Source of the DNA: an uncultured Hungatella sp.
GTDB lineage: Bacteria; Bacillota; Clostridia; Lachnospirales; Lachnospiraceae
Direction of reading: 5' to 3'
Length of the DNA stretch: 64,000 nt
Assembly (NCBI GenBank): GCA_910579515.1
Contig: CAJTUV010000002.1
Coordinates: 139,295 to 203,294, forward strand
A model generated the notes under the pieces. That model was given only the letters and a program-made list of their open reading frames with translations, had not been told where the DNA came from and did not search any database. Positions 25,345 to 33,488 of the stretch are shown here, one piece after another (the stretch's first letter is position 1; each line of letters starts with the position of its first letter). The position numbers and the translations under genes are program-made.

Positions 25345-26187
25345 ATGAAACAAAAATATTTCTTGTGTACTATGGGAATGGCGGTTTTACTTTTTACAGG
25401 ATGCGGGAAACAACAAAGCCAAATGGGATATATCGGAGCAGAAACGGCAAAACAGACGGCTTTGGAGGATGCGTCTTTGTCAGTGCAGGATGTGGAAGTT
25501 GTTACCACAGAAATGAGTACCCGCGACGGAATTAATTACTATCAGGTCAGCTTCCAAGCAGCCGGACAGAGTTATCAGTACGATATTGATGCGCTTACAG
25601 GAGTAATTATCAGCACTCGGACACAGAATGGAGAAAAGACCCAGACAAAACAGCCGGAAAGCTCTGATTTTGCCGCTGCGGTTTCCGTTCAACCATCAGA
25701 GGCAGAGACTTTAAGAGTTTCGCAATCTTCAGACGAGGCATATATTGGTGAGGAAGAGGCCAGGCGCATTGCTTTGGAACATGCCGGTCTGGACAAAGCT
25801 CAGGCTACATTTGTCTCTTCTGCTTTGGAATTAGAAGAGGGCCGGTGGGTATATGATGTGGAATTTTATTCTGCAGATTATAAAGAGTACGATTATGAGA
25901 TTGATGCATATACGGGAACAGTGGTCAGTTATGATTATGATGCAGAAAATTATCTGCCTCAGCCCAGCAATTCTAACGCCATCACAGTAGAACAAGCAAA
26001 ACAACTGGCGCTTGCCCAGGTGCCGGGCGCAACGGACAGCGATGTTCGAAAGATGGAAACCGACTACGATGATGGAATCCTTCGGTATGAGGGAGAGATT
26101 CTCTATAATGGCATGGAGTATGAATTTGAGATTGATGCGTACAGTGGTCTCATTCGCGAATGGTCGGCCGAGCCATTTGCCAGATAA
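25345..26187 (+). CDS. Lipoprotein with three PepSY domains
   Basis: A 280-residue exported lipoprotein with lipobox LLFTGC. Three PepSY-like repeats follow: about 33-90 (YIGAETAKQTALEDA to YDIDALTGVIIS), about 132-195 (YIGEEEARRIALEHAGL to YEIDAYTGTVVS) and about 212-275 (ITVEQAKQLALAQV to FEIDAYSGLIRE). Each ends in a DIDA/EIDA-(Y/L)-(T/S)-G strand. PepSY domains are thought to bind or inhibit proteases or sense conditions at the envelope. The ATG at 25345 is seven bases past AAAGGAG; an ATG at 25341 is in another frame. It follows the two-component genes and is probably their target. Confidence 0.85.
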   Translation: MKQKYFLCTMGMAVLLFTGCGKQQSQMGYIGAETAKQTALEDASLSVQDVEVVTTEMSTRDGINYYQVSFQAAGQSYQYDIDALTGVIISTRTQNGEKTQTKQPESSDFAAAVSVQPSEAETLRVSQSSDEAYIGEEEARRIALEHAGLDKAQATFVSSALELEEGRWVYDVEFYSADYKEYDYEIDAYTGTVVSYDYDAENYLPQPSNSNAITVEQAKQLALAQVPGATDSDVRKMETDYDDGILRYEGEILYNGMEYEFEIDAYSGLIREWSAEPFAR

Positions 26188-26219
26188 TAAAAAAATAAAA
26201 TTTTTAGGGAGGGTTTACG

Positions 26220-27296
26220 ATGAATATAATGAGGAAAACACGTTTCAGGAAATGGACAATGGTGATGGTGTGCGCTTTTTGGCTAATGGGAGCGTTACCG
26301 CAAAATGCAGTTGCCGCCGATATGGTTGCCGCCACGATTTCTCCAGATATTACCATTTGGATTGACGGTGCGGAGCGAAGCTTTTTTTCAGCAGACGGTC
26401 AGCAGGTTTATCCCCTTTTGTGTCAGGATACGGTGTATCTGCCCTTGCGATCCATTGGTGAATTGATGAACAAAAATGTGAGCTGGGATCAGTCTGCTTT
26501 GACAGTGAGTATTTCTGGAACCAGAACAGCAGCCCCTGTGGAAGGAACCCGGGATGTGGATGCTGTAAAACAGACGATCCAGGCTCAGATCCGTCCTGAT
26601 TTTACCATTGTGGTGGATGGAGCGGTCCATGCCGTTACAGACAGTCAGGGCAATCCGGTTTATCCGCTGCTTTATAGTGGAGCGCTTTATCTGCCCATAC
26701 AGTCGGCTTTCCAACTGTTGGGGAGAACATTCAGCTGGGACTTGGCAGACCATACGGATAATCTTGTGACAGATGTGGATCATTTTGGCCAGACTGTTAC
26801 AACGCCTCAGACTCCTCCTGTGCAGAACGCCGCAGGCTCCTATATTGGAGAGGAGAGAGCCAGAAGCGCTGCTCTTGCCCATGCAGGATTGACGGGAAAA
26901 CAGGTCAGCTTTATCAAAACAAAATTGGACTTTGATGATGGCCGCTGGTTATATGAAGTGGAATTTTATACAGGAAATGGTCAGGAGTATGACTATGACA
27001 TTGACGCTGTTACAGGAGCTGTTCTGACATTTGATTATGAGGTTGAAGACTGGCATGTACCACAGCAAACCTCTGGTGGTTCTCAAATCGGAGCGGATAA
27101 GGCCAAAAGGATTGCTCTGGATCATGTTGGATTGAATGGCAACAGAGTTAACTTCGTGAAAACAAAACTGGACTATGACGATAACCGCTGGGAGTATGAG
27201 ATCGAGTTTGTGTCAGGAATGTGGGAATATGAGTTTGAAATCGATGCCTACACGGGCGCAATTCTGTCTTATGAACGGGAGCCCGTCTTTGACTAA
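26220..27296 (+). CDS. Secreted protein with two stalk-type and two PepSY domains
   Basis: A 358-residue exported protein with a cleavable-looking signal peptide ending near NAVAADM. Residues about 38-105 and 115-180 are two copies of the copper-amine-oxidase N-terminal-like (stalk) domain: VYPLLCQDTVYLPLRSIGEL and VYPLLYSGALYLPIQSAFQL. Two PepSY repeats follow, about 225-285 (YIGEERARSAALAHAGL) and 295-355 (QIGADKAKRIALDHVGL), each ending in (D/E)IDA-TGA. The second-domain PepSY units are close to those of the preceding lipoprotein, implying duplication. The ATG follows AGGGAGGG. It is likely envelope-located and in an operon with the lipoprotein, 32 bases upstream. Confidence 0.83.
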   Translation: MNIMRKTRFRKWTMVMVCAFWLMGALPQNAVAADMVAATISPDITIWIDGAERSFFSADGQQVYPLLCQDTVYLPLRSIGELMNKNVSWDQSALTVSISGTRTAAPVEGTRDVDAVKQTIQAQIRPDFTIVVDGAVHAVTDSQGNPVYPLLYSGALYLPIQSAFQLLGRTFSWDLADHTDNLVTDVDHFGQTVTTPQTPPVQNAAGSYIGEERARSAALAHAGLTGKQVSFIKTKLDFDDGRWLYEVEFYTGNGQEYDYDIDAVTGAVLTFDYEVEDWHVPQQTSGGSQIGADKAKRIALDHVGLNGNRVNFVKTKLDYDDNRWEYEIEFVSGMWEYEFEIDAYTGAILSYEREPVFD

Positions 27297-27309
27297 GCCG
27301 TAATATCCC

Positions 27310-27338
27310 TTGAAAAGCCTTACGCCATATGGTAAGAT
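27310..27338 (+). promoter_or_regulatory. Promoter of the flavin reductase gene
   Basis: TTGAAA (27310-27315) and TAAGAT (27333-27338) are 17 bp apart. The spacer contains the palindrome CCATATGG (27325-27332), flanked by CTTAC and TAAG, a possible operator. Confidence 0.6.
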
Positions 27339-27369
27339 GAGAAAAATTAAGAGAAAAGGGGATTATTTT

Positions 27370-27930
27370 ATGAGAAAAAATTTTGGGCCCAAGCCATATA
27401 CGTATCCACAGCCCGTGTTTATCATCGCTACCTATGGCGAAGACGGCACGCCTGATGCCATGAACGCCGCATGGGGCGGTATCAGCGAGGAAAATGAACT
27501 GTCCATGTGCATCAGCGCCAATCACAAGACGACAGAAAATATTTTAAAGAGAAAGGCGTTTACGGTAAGCATGGCAGACGTGGCTCACATGGCGGCCTGC
27601 GATTATGTTGGAATTGTTTCTGGCAATAAAGACGCCGATAAATTTGAAAAGGCCGGTTTTCATGCAGTGAAGTCCGAATTTGTAGATGCGCCTTTGATTG
27701 AAGAGCTTTTCGTTGCAGTGGAATGTAGGCTGGTCAGCTATGAGGAAAAAACCTGTCGTCTGGTAGGGGAAATCGTCAATGTCTGCGTGGATGAGAGGGC
27801 GCTGGACGAAAACGGCCATGTGGATCTTTCCAAGGCAAGACCGATTACCTTTGACCCATTCAACAATACGTATGTGGCTTTAGGAGAGGTTGTGGGAAAG
27901 GCGTTTCATGACGGCGCGGCTTTAAAATAG
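27370..27930 (+). CDS. Flavin reductase family protein
   Basis: A 186-residue FMN-binding split-barrel protein. The start MRKNFGPKPYTYPQPVFIIA leads to DAMNAAWGGISEENELSMCI, SANHKTTENILKRKAFTVSM, and later DKFEKAGFHAVKS, typical of the flavin reductase-like/flavoredoxin group in anaerobes. It probably binds FMN and transfers electrons from a pyridine nucleotide or another donor. The ATG at 27370 follows AGAAAAGGGG and lies downstream of the promoter at 27310-27338, which rules out an earlier start. It is transcribed alone, since a terminator follows. Confidence 0.85.
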   Translation: MRKNFGPKPYTYPQPVFIIATYGEDGTPDAMNAAWGGISEENELSMCISANHKTTENILKRKAFTVSMADVAHMAACDYVGIVSGNKDADKFEKAGFHAVKSEFVDAPLIEELFVAVECRLVSYEEKTCRLVGEIVNVCVDERALDENGHVDLSKARPITFDPFNNTYVALGEVVGKAFHDGAALK

Positions 27931-27948
27931 GAGCGGCCAAAACATAAA

Positions 27949-28006
27949 AAAGCCTGTACATTGGCGGCAAAATCCGTCATGGCACAGGCTTTCTCTTTTT
28001 ATTTTA
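27949..28006 (+). terminator. Terminator after flavin reductase
   Basis: AAAGCCTGT (27949-27957) pairs with ACAGGCTTT (27984-27992), with a T-rich tail TCTCTTTTTATTTT. It separates the gene from the CIRCE promoter. Confidence 0.75.
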
Positions 28007-28036
28007 ATTTGGCTTTGTAGGAATCGTCATAAGATG

Positions 28037-28063
28037 TTAGCACTCATTTTAAATGAGTGCTAA
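28037..28063 (+). promoter_or_regulatory. CIRCE element (HrcA operator)
   Basis: A perfect inverted repeat TTAGCACTC (28037-28045), nine bases, GAGTGCTAA (28055-28063) matches the CIRCE consensus exactly. It sits seven bases upstream of the -35 box of htpG, so the heat-shock repressor HrcA should control this gene. Confidence 0.95.
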
Positions 28064-28070
28064 ATTTTTG

Positions 28071-28099
28071 TTGACAATTTGTTCTATTCGTACTAGAAT
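28071..28099 (+). promoter_or_regulatory. Sigma-A promoter of htpG
   Basis: TTGACA (28071-28076) and TAGAAT (28094-28099) are 17 bp apart, directly after the CIRCE element. The leader to the ATG is about 65 bases. Confidence 0.88.
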
Positions 28100-28170
28100 A
28101 CTTTTTAACGGCAAAGGGACCTCATAGGAAGGTCTGAATCAAGATAAGAGAAAGAAAAGGAGTGTTACGT

Positions 28171-30177
28171 ATGGCAACAAGAACAGGTAGTTTATCCATA
28201 AGCAGTGAAAATATTTTTCCGGTGATTAAAAAATGGCTGTATTCTGACCATGACATTTTTTACAGGGAATTGATTTCCAATGGCTGCGACGCGATCACAA
28301 AGTTAAAAAAACTGGAGCTGATCGGCGAGTATGAGAAGCCGGAGGACATGGAGTACAAGATTTTAGTGACGGTCAACCCTACAGACAAGACCATCACGGT
28401 GACAGACAACGGCCTTGGCATGACCGAGGAGGAAGTAGACGAGTATATCAACCAGATTGCTTTTTCCGGCGCCCAGGATTTTCTGAACAAATATAAGGAC
28501 AAGGCCAATGAGGAGCAGATTATCGGACATTTTGGTCTGGGATTTTATTCTGCCTTTATGGTGGCGGACAAGGTGACCATTGACACCTTATCCTATCAAA
28601 AGGATGCAAAGCCGGTTCATTGGGAGTCTGAGGGCGGCACCGAGTTTGAGATGGGAGAAGGCGAAAAGACAGAACAGGGAACTACGATTACTCTGTATTT
28701 GAATGAGGACAGCGTGGAATTCTCTAACGAGTATCGGGCCAGGGAAGTCATTGAAAAATATTGCGGTTTCATGCCTGTACCGATCTTCTTAAACAATGCC
28801 ACAGCAGAGCCGCAGTACGAGACCATTGAAAAGGACGAGCTGACCGATAAGGATACCGTAATTGAGACCATTGTGGAAGAGGCCAAGACTGAGGAGAAGG
28901 AAAACGAGAACGGCGAGAAGGAAGTGGTGGAGGTTTCTCCTGCCACAGAGAAGTACAAGATTTTAAAACGCCCTGTAACGCTTAATGATGTTAGTCCTCT
29001 TTGGAACAGGCATCCCAATGACTGTACAGAGGAGGAGTACAAGGAGTTTTACCGGAAAGTGTTCATGGATTACAAGGAGCCTTTGTTCTGGATTCATTTG
29101 AACATGGATTATCCGTTTAACTTAAAGGGAATTCTGTACTTCCCCAAGATTAACATGGAGTATGACAGCTTAGAGGGAACCATCAAGCTGTATAATAATC
29201 AGGTGTTTATTGCGGACAACATCAAGGAAGTGATTCCAGAGTTTTTGATGCTTTTAAAGGGCGCGATTGACTGTCCGGACCTGCCTCTTAATGTATCAAG
29301 AAGCGCGCTGCAAAACGACGGTTTTGTGAAGAAGATTTCTGATTACATCACCAAAAAGGTGGCAGATAAACTTTCCGGTATGTGTAAAACAGACAGAGAG
29401 AATTACGAGAAGTATTGGGATGATATCAGCCCGTTTATCAAGTTTGGATGTCTGAAAGATGAGAAGTTTGAGGAGAAAATCAAAGAGTATGTGCTGTTTA
29501 AGAACCTGGACGGCAAATATCTGACGCTTCAGGACTGCCTTGACGGTGCAAAGGAGAAGCATGAGAATATCATCTACTATGTGACGGATGAGAAGGAGCA
29601 GAGCCAGTACATCAACATGTTCCGCAAAGAAGGCCTGGATGCAGTGATTCTGACCCACAATATTGACAGTCCGTTTATCAGCCAGATGGAGCAGAAGAAG
29701 GAAGGGCTGAAATTCCTGCGCATCGACGCAGATGTGACGGATACCTTTAAGGAGGAAGTAAAAGAGGAGGATGCGGAAAGCTTCAAGGCAGACTCCGAAA
29801 AGTTGACCGACACCTTTAAAAAGGCTCTGGGCAATGATAAACTGGACATTAAGGTTGAGAAGTTAAAGGACGATCAGATTGCTTCCATGATGACTGTGTC
29901 TGAGGAAAACCGCCGGATGCAGGATATGATGAAGATGTACAGTATGTCTGGTATGGACCCGAATCTGTTTGGCGGTATGGGCGAGACTCTGGTACTGAAC
30001 GCAAACCATAAATTGGTTCAGTATGTATTAAATCATGGAGAGGAAGATCTGACGAACAAGATTTGTCAGCAGCTTTACGATATGGCAGCCTTAAGCCATG
30101 GCAGCCTGACGCCAGAGCGGATGACCGGCTTCATTGCCAGAAGCAATGAAATCATGCTGGCAATGGCAGAAAAATAA
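28171..30177 (+). CDS. htpG: Molecular chaperone HtpG (Hsp90)
   Basis: A 668-residue Hsp90-type ATP-dependent chaperone, somewhat longer than the 625-residue E. coli form. The N-terminal GHKL ATPase has YRELISNGCDAITKLKKLE, VTDNGLGMTEEEVDEYI and IGHFGLGFYSAFMVADKV. A charged, Glu-rich linker at about 225-250 (EEAKTEEKENENGEKE) accounts for part of the extra length. The middle domain has the conserved LPLNVSRSALQND, and the C-terminal dimerisation domain follows, with a Met-rich stretch DMMKMYSMSGMDPN. The ATG at 28171 follows AAAGGAG. The CIRCE operator upstream is unlike B. subtilis htpG, which is not an HrcA target. Confidence 0.96.
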   Translation: MATRTGSLSISSENIFPVIKKWLYSDHDIFYRELISNGCDAITKLKKLELIGEYEKPEDMEYKILVTVNPTDKTITVTDNGLGMTEEEVDEYINQIAFSGAQDFLNKYKDKANEEQIIGHFGLGFYSAFMVADKVTIDTLSYQKDAKPVHWESEGGTEFEMGEGEKTEQGTTITLYLNEDSVEFSNEYRAREVIEKYCGFMPVPIFLNNATAEPQYETIEKDELTDKDTVIETIVEEAKTEEKENENGEKEVVEVSPATEKYKILKRPVTLNDVSPLWNRHPNDCTEEEYKEFYRKVFMDYKEPLFWIHLNMDYPFNLKGILYFPKINMEYDSLEGTIKLYNNQVFIADNIKEVIPEFLMLLKGAIDCPDLPLNVSRSALQNDGFVKKISDYITKKVADKLSGMCKTDRENYEKYWDDISPFIKFGCLKDEKFEEKIKEYVLFKNLDGKYLTLQDCLDGAKEKHENIIYYVTDEKEQSQYINMFRKEGLDAVILTHNIDSPFISQMEQKKEGLKFLRIDADVTDTFKEEVKEEDAESFKADSEKLTDTFKKALGNDKLDIKVEKLKDDQIASMMTVSEENRRMQDMMKMYSMSGMDPNLFGGMGETLVLNANHKLVQYVLNHGEEDLTNKICQQLYDMAALSHGSLTPERMTGFIARSNEIMLAMAEK

Positions 30178-30193
30178 GAAAGGCAGGCAAACC

Positions 30194-30892
30194 ATGGCCT
30201 ACCACATAGCAGTATGTGACGATAATCCAACAGACTCCGCTTATGTGAGGAGTCTGTTGGATTTCTGGGCAAAAGAGAGAAAAATCTCTATTCAGGCGGA
30301 AACATTTCCTTCCTCGGAAGCCTTTCTGTTTCGATATGCGGAGGATAAGACTTTTGATTTCCTTCTTCTGGATATTGAGATGGGATCTATGGACGGCGTC
30401 ACCCTGGCAAAACGCGTGCGCAGGGAAGATCAAGCTTTACAGATTATTTTTATCACCGGATATTCTGACTACCTGGCAGACGGCTATGACGTATCCGCCC
30501 TGCACTATCTTTTAAAACCTGTTAACCAGGAAAAACTGTCCTCTGTCCTGGACAAAGGAATTGAAAAGCTCAGACAAAGAGGACGTTTTCTGAATCTGGA
30601 GTTATCTGGAGAATTGGTGCGGATTCCCCTCTGTGAAATCCGATATTTGGAAGTACGCCAGAATTACGTCACGGTTCATGGAAAGAAGGATTATACCATG
30701 AAACGTCCTTTGCGGGACTTTGAAAAAGAGCTGGATACCAGTTTTCACAGAGTTGGACGTTCCATCATTGTAAATCTGTCCTTTATCCGTCGGGTAACGA
30801 AAACGGAAATTCATCTCTTAGAGGGGACCGTTCTTTCCCTTCCCAGAGGAGCTTACGTTCCCTTAAACCGTGCCATTATAACGTACACATAA
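30194..30892 (+). CDS. LytTR-type response regulator
   Basis: A 232-residue AgrA/LytR-like regulator. The receiver has acidic AVCDDNPTD, phosphoacceptor Asp in DFLLLDIEMGSMDG, and IIFITGYSDYLADGYDV with HYLLKPVN. The LytTR DNA-binding domain covers about 135-230 (VRIPLCEIRYLEVRQNYVTV, FHRVGRSIIVNLSFIRRV). The ATG at 30194 lies 16 bases past the htpG stop and is preferred over the in-frame start inside htpG. It is followed by a GHKL kinase and two ABC exporter genes, the usual surroundings of peptide-responsive systems. Confidence 0.92.
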   Translation: MAYHIAVCDDNPTDSAYVRSLLDFWAKERKISIQAETFPSSEAFLFRYAEDKTFDFLLLDIEMGSMDGVTLAKRVRREDQALQIIFITGYSDYLADGYDVSALHYLLKPVNQEKLSSVLDKGIEKLRQRGRFLNLELSGELVRIPLCEIRYLEVRQNYVTVHGKKDYTMKRPLRDFEKELDTSFHRVGRSIIVNLSFIRRVTKTEIHLLEGTVLSLPRGAYVPLNRAIITYT

Positions 30893-30929
30893 AGAAAAGA
30901 TTTTTCCAAACCTGATAAGGAGTTTTCCC

Positions 30930-31592
30930 ATGTCCATTCTTTCCAAGAAAATAGACAAACAGATAGCTGCCTACCAACGGGAACTGATAGAGACCCACTA
31001 TGAGGAAGTGGAGACCATGTACCGCCAGATGCGGGAGTGGCGTCACGACTACCGAAGCCATATTCAGGCTATGAAGGCTTATGCCGCATCAGGAGACATG
31101 GAGTCTATCAGGGCTTATCTTAATAAGCTGGACACAGACTTAAATTCTGTAGATTGTGCGGTTAAGACAGGGAACCCTATGGCGGATGCCATTTTAAACA
31201 GTAAGATTTCTCTGGCTAAATCAAAACGGATTCCCGTCTGCGTAGACGCCCATATTCCTGTGAAGCTGACTATGTCCGAGCTGGATTTGTGCGTCATTTT
31301 AGGAAATCTTTTTGACAATGCCATCGAGGCGAGCCTGGAACTTTCAGAGCAGGAACGCCTTATTCGAATTTACATGGATATGAAAAACACCCAGCTTTAC
31401 ATTTCTTTTACAAACTTTGCTGCCGGCGGAAAAATGCGAAAACAGGGAAAACGTTTTCTGACCACAAAAGGGGCAGGGCATGGGTTAGGCCTTGTCAGAA
31501 TTGACACGATTATTGAGCGGCTGGATGGGTATTTGAGCCGCAACAGTGAAGAAGGAGCCTTCACGACAGAAATTTTGATACCTCAGTTGTAA
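30930..31592 (+). CDS. Soluble GHKL sensor histidine kinase
   Basis: A 220-residue kinase of the AgrC/GHKL type without any membrane segment. The phosphorylated His is probably in MREWRHDYRSHIQAMKAY near residue 37; the N box is ILGNLFDNAIEASLE and the G box is GAGHGLGLVRIDTI. The start follows AAGGAG and is not preceded by a missing sensor region: an in-frame extension is not available after the regulator stop at 30892. It must sense something inside the cell or work with another protein. It should pair with the LytTR regulator 38 bases upstream. Confidence 0.88.
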   Translation: MSILSKKIDKQIAAYQRELIETHYEEVETMYRQMREWRHDYRSHIQAMKAYAASGDMESIRAYLNKLDTDLNSVDCAVKTGNPMADAILNSKISLAKSKRIPVCVDAHIPVKLTMSELDLCVILGNLFDNAIEASLELSEQERLIRIYMDMKNTQLYISFTNFAAGGKMRKQGKRFLTTKGAGHGLGLVRIDTIIERLDGYLSRNSEEGAFTTEILIPQL

Positions 31593-31625
31593 GTGATAGG
31601 AATTCGTCACCGAATTTTTACCATT

Positions 31626-31657
31626 GGTCCCCAGAACGGTTTGGGGGCCGTTTTTTT
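31626..31657 (+). terminator. Terminator after the LytTR two-component genes
   Basis: GGTCCCCA (31626-31633) pairs with TGGGGGCC (31642-31649), followed by GTTTTTTT. It lies between the kinase stop and the first ABC gene, so ABC expression needs read-through or its own promoter. Confidence 0.8.
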
Positions 31658-31685
31658 GTTTAAAATGAAAAAGGAGGTGAGGAAT

Positions 31686-33488
31686 ATGACTTTGTCACAG
31701 AATACAAAATTTATGATTTCTACGGCCTGGAGGGTGTGCAGAACGGTACTTTTTTTCGTGGTGCTTTTGGCAATAATCACAACAGCGAAAGCGGCCATGG
31801 AACTTCTCCTTGCTCCGGTGATCTTAAAAAAAGTGGAAACACAGACCCCTTTTTGGGAACTTGCGGCTACGATTTCTATGTTTGGCGCAAGTCTTTTACT
31901 TTTGTCTGGAACAGAGGCATATTTTAGGCAGAATGCGCTGTTTGGCCGCATTGCTGTCCGTCAGGATTTGCTCCGCCAAATTGGCAATAAGGCTGCTGGT
32001 ACATCATATCCCAATACATTAAAGGCTGATTTTTTAAATTTCCAGGAAAAATCTTACAAAGCCTGTTATGACAATACATCGCCTGGAGAGGCTTTCTGGA
32101 ATACATTGACGGAGCTTTTGACCAATGGGCTCAGTTTTCTGGTCTGGCTGGTCCTCCTGTCAGGGTTAAATCCGCTTTTTATGTGGGTGATTGGGGGAAC
32201 GTCTGTGGCTGGATATCTGCTAGGTAAGTCTGTAAATCAATGGGGATGGCGTCATCGTGAGGAGGAAGCAGTTTGTCACAAGGAGATGGATTATATCTGC
32301 CGTATGTCCACAGGAAGAGTTTATGCCAAGGATATCCGAATTTTTGGACTGCGTTCATGGCTGGAGCAGGTGTGGGACAGGGCATTTGATCGGTATCAGT
32401 CTTTTCTTAAAAAGCGGGAAAGGATTTATATCTGGATGAATCTGGGAGAGCTGTCTTTGACGGTTCTTCGCAGTGGAACGACCTTTTTCTATCTTCTGAC
32501 GCTCTTTTTTGAACAAGGACTTTCTGTGGCAGACTTTCTTTTATATTTTACGGCGGCCGTCAGCTTTACACGCTGGGTTACGGGGATTTTGGACCAGATG
32601 TCTCTTCTTCACAGGCAGAGTCTGGAACTGTCTGTGATACGGGAATTTTTGGAGTGGCCGGAGCCGTTTTTATTTGAACAGGGGAGGCCCTTACTAGAGG
32701 AAATGAATCAATCTTATGAGATATGCCTGGATCAGGTATCTTTTGCCTATGAAGGGGCAGAAAGGAACACGATTTCCCACATAAATCTGACGATTTCTCC
32801 AGGAGAGAAACTGGCTGTGGTAGGGTTAAACGGAGCTGGAAAAACTACGCTGATAAAATTAATTTGTGGTTTTCTGGACCCGACAGAAGGAGCGGTTCTG
32901 TTAAATGGGAAGGATATCCGTCAGTATAACCGGCGAGATTATTATCGCCTGTTTTCTGCCATTTTTCAGGATTTTTCCATATTGGAAGCCAGTGTGGCAG
33001 AAAATGTAGCCCAGAGTATTGACGCGATTGACCTTAAGAGAGTCAGAGAATGTATCCGTTTATCTGGGCTGACTCAAAAAGTTGAGACGTTGCCTGACGG
33101 ATTGAACACAAAGCTTGGGCGCCTGGTTTATGAAGACGGAGTCGAGTTGTCAGGAGGCCAGACGCAAAGGGTAATGCTGGCAAGGGCATTGTATAAAAAT
33201 GCGCCTGTTCTTGTGCTGGATGAGCCCACCGCTGCTTTGGATCCAATCGCGGAATATGATATGTATCTCAAATACAGTCAGATGACCCATGGACGGACTT
33301 CTGTGTTCATCTCTCATCGACTGGCATCCACTCAGTTTTGTGATCGGATTTTGTTTTTGGAACAAGGCAGAATTGTGGAAGAAGGTTCTCATAAACAGCT
33401 TTTGGATCAAAAGGGCCATTATGCCAGACTGTTTGAGCTGCAAAGCCGATATTATCAGGAGAAAGGGGAAGAATATGGACAGGAGTAA
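31686..33488 (+). CDS. ABC exporter half-transporter A
   Basis: A 600-residue half-transporter with an N-terminal membrane domain of about six helices (to about residue 330) and a C-terminal ATPase. Walker A is GLNGAGKTTLIKLICG, signature ELSGGQTQRVMLARALY, Walker B VLVLDEPTAALDP, H-loop SVFISHRLAST. No peptidase domain is present. The ATG at 31686 follows AAGGAGGTGAGGA; an in-frame region upstream includes the terminator and is rejected. It probably forms a heterodimer with the next gene product, whose start overlaps its end by 14 bases. Substrate unknown; a peptide or lipid is likely from the family. Confidence 0.88.
   Translation: MTLSQNTKFMISTAWRVCRTVLFFVVLLAIITTAKAAMELLLAPVILKKVETQTPFWELAATISMFGASLLLLSGTEAYFRQNALFGRIAVRQDLLRQIGNKAAGTSYPNTLKADFLNFQEKSYKACYDNTSPGEAFWNTLTELLTNGLSFLVWLVLLSGLNPLFMWVIGGTSVAGYLLGKSVNQWGWRHREEEAVCHKEMDYICRMSTGRVYAKDIRIFGLRSWLEQVWDRAFDRYQSFLKKRERIYIWMNLGELSLTVLRSGTTFFYLLTLFFEQGLSVADFLLYFTAAVSFTRWVTGILDQMSLLHRQSLELSVIREFLEWPEPFLFEQGRPLLEEMNQSYEICLDQVSFAYEGAERNTISHINLTISPGEKLAVVGLNGAGKTTLIKLICGFLDPTEGAVLLNGKDIRQYNRRDYYRLFSAIFQDFSILEASVAENVAQSIDAIDLKRVRECIRLSGLTQKVETLPDGLNTKLGRLVYEDGVELSGGQTQRVMLARALYKNAPVLVLDEPTAALDPIAEYDMYLKYSQMTHGRTSVFISHRLASTQFCDRILFLEQGRIVEEGSHKQLLDQKGHYARLFELQSRYYQEKGEEYGQE

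Noticed and set aside
30194..31592. Full Agr quorum-sensing locus
   Set aside because: There is no AgrB-like protease or AgrD-like peptide gene, and the kinase lacks a membrane receptor.
33289..33474. Longer N-terminus for the second ABC half-transporter
   Set aside because: The extension lies in the ATPase domain of the upstream gene in another frame and does not resemble the family; the start at 33475 has a ribosome site.
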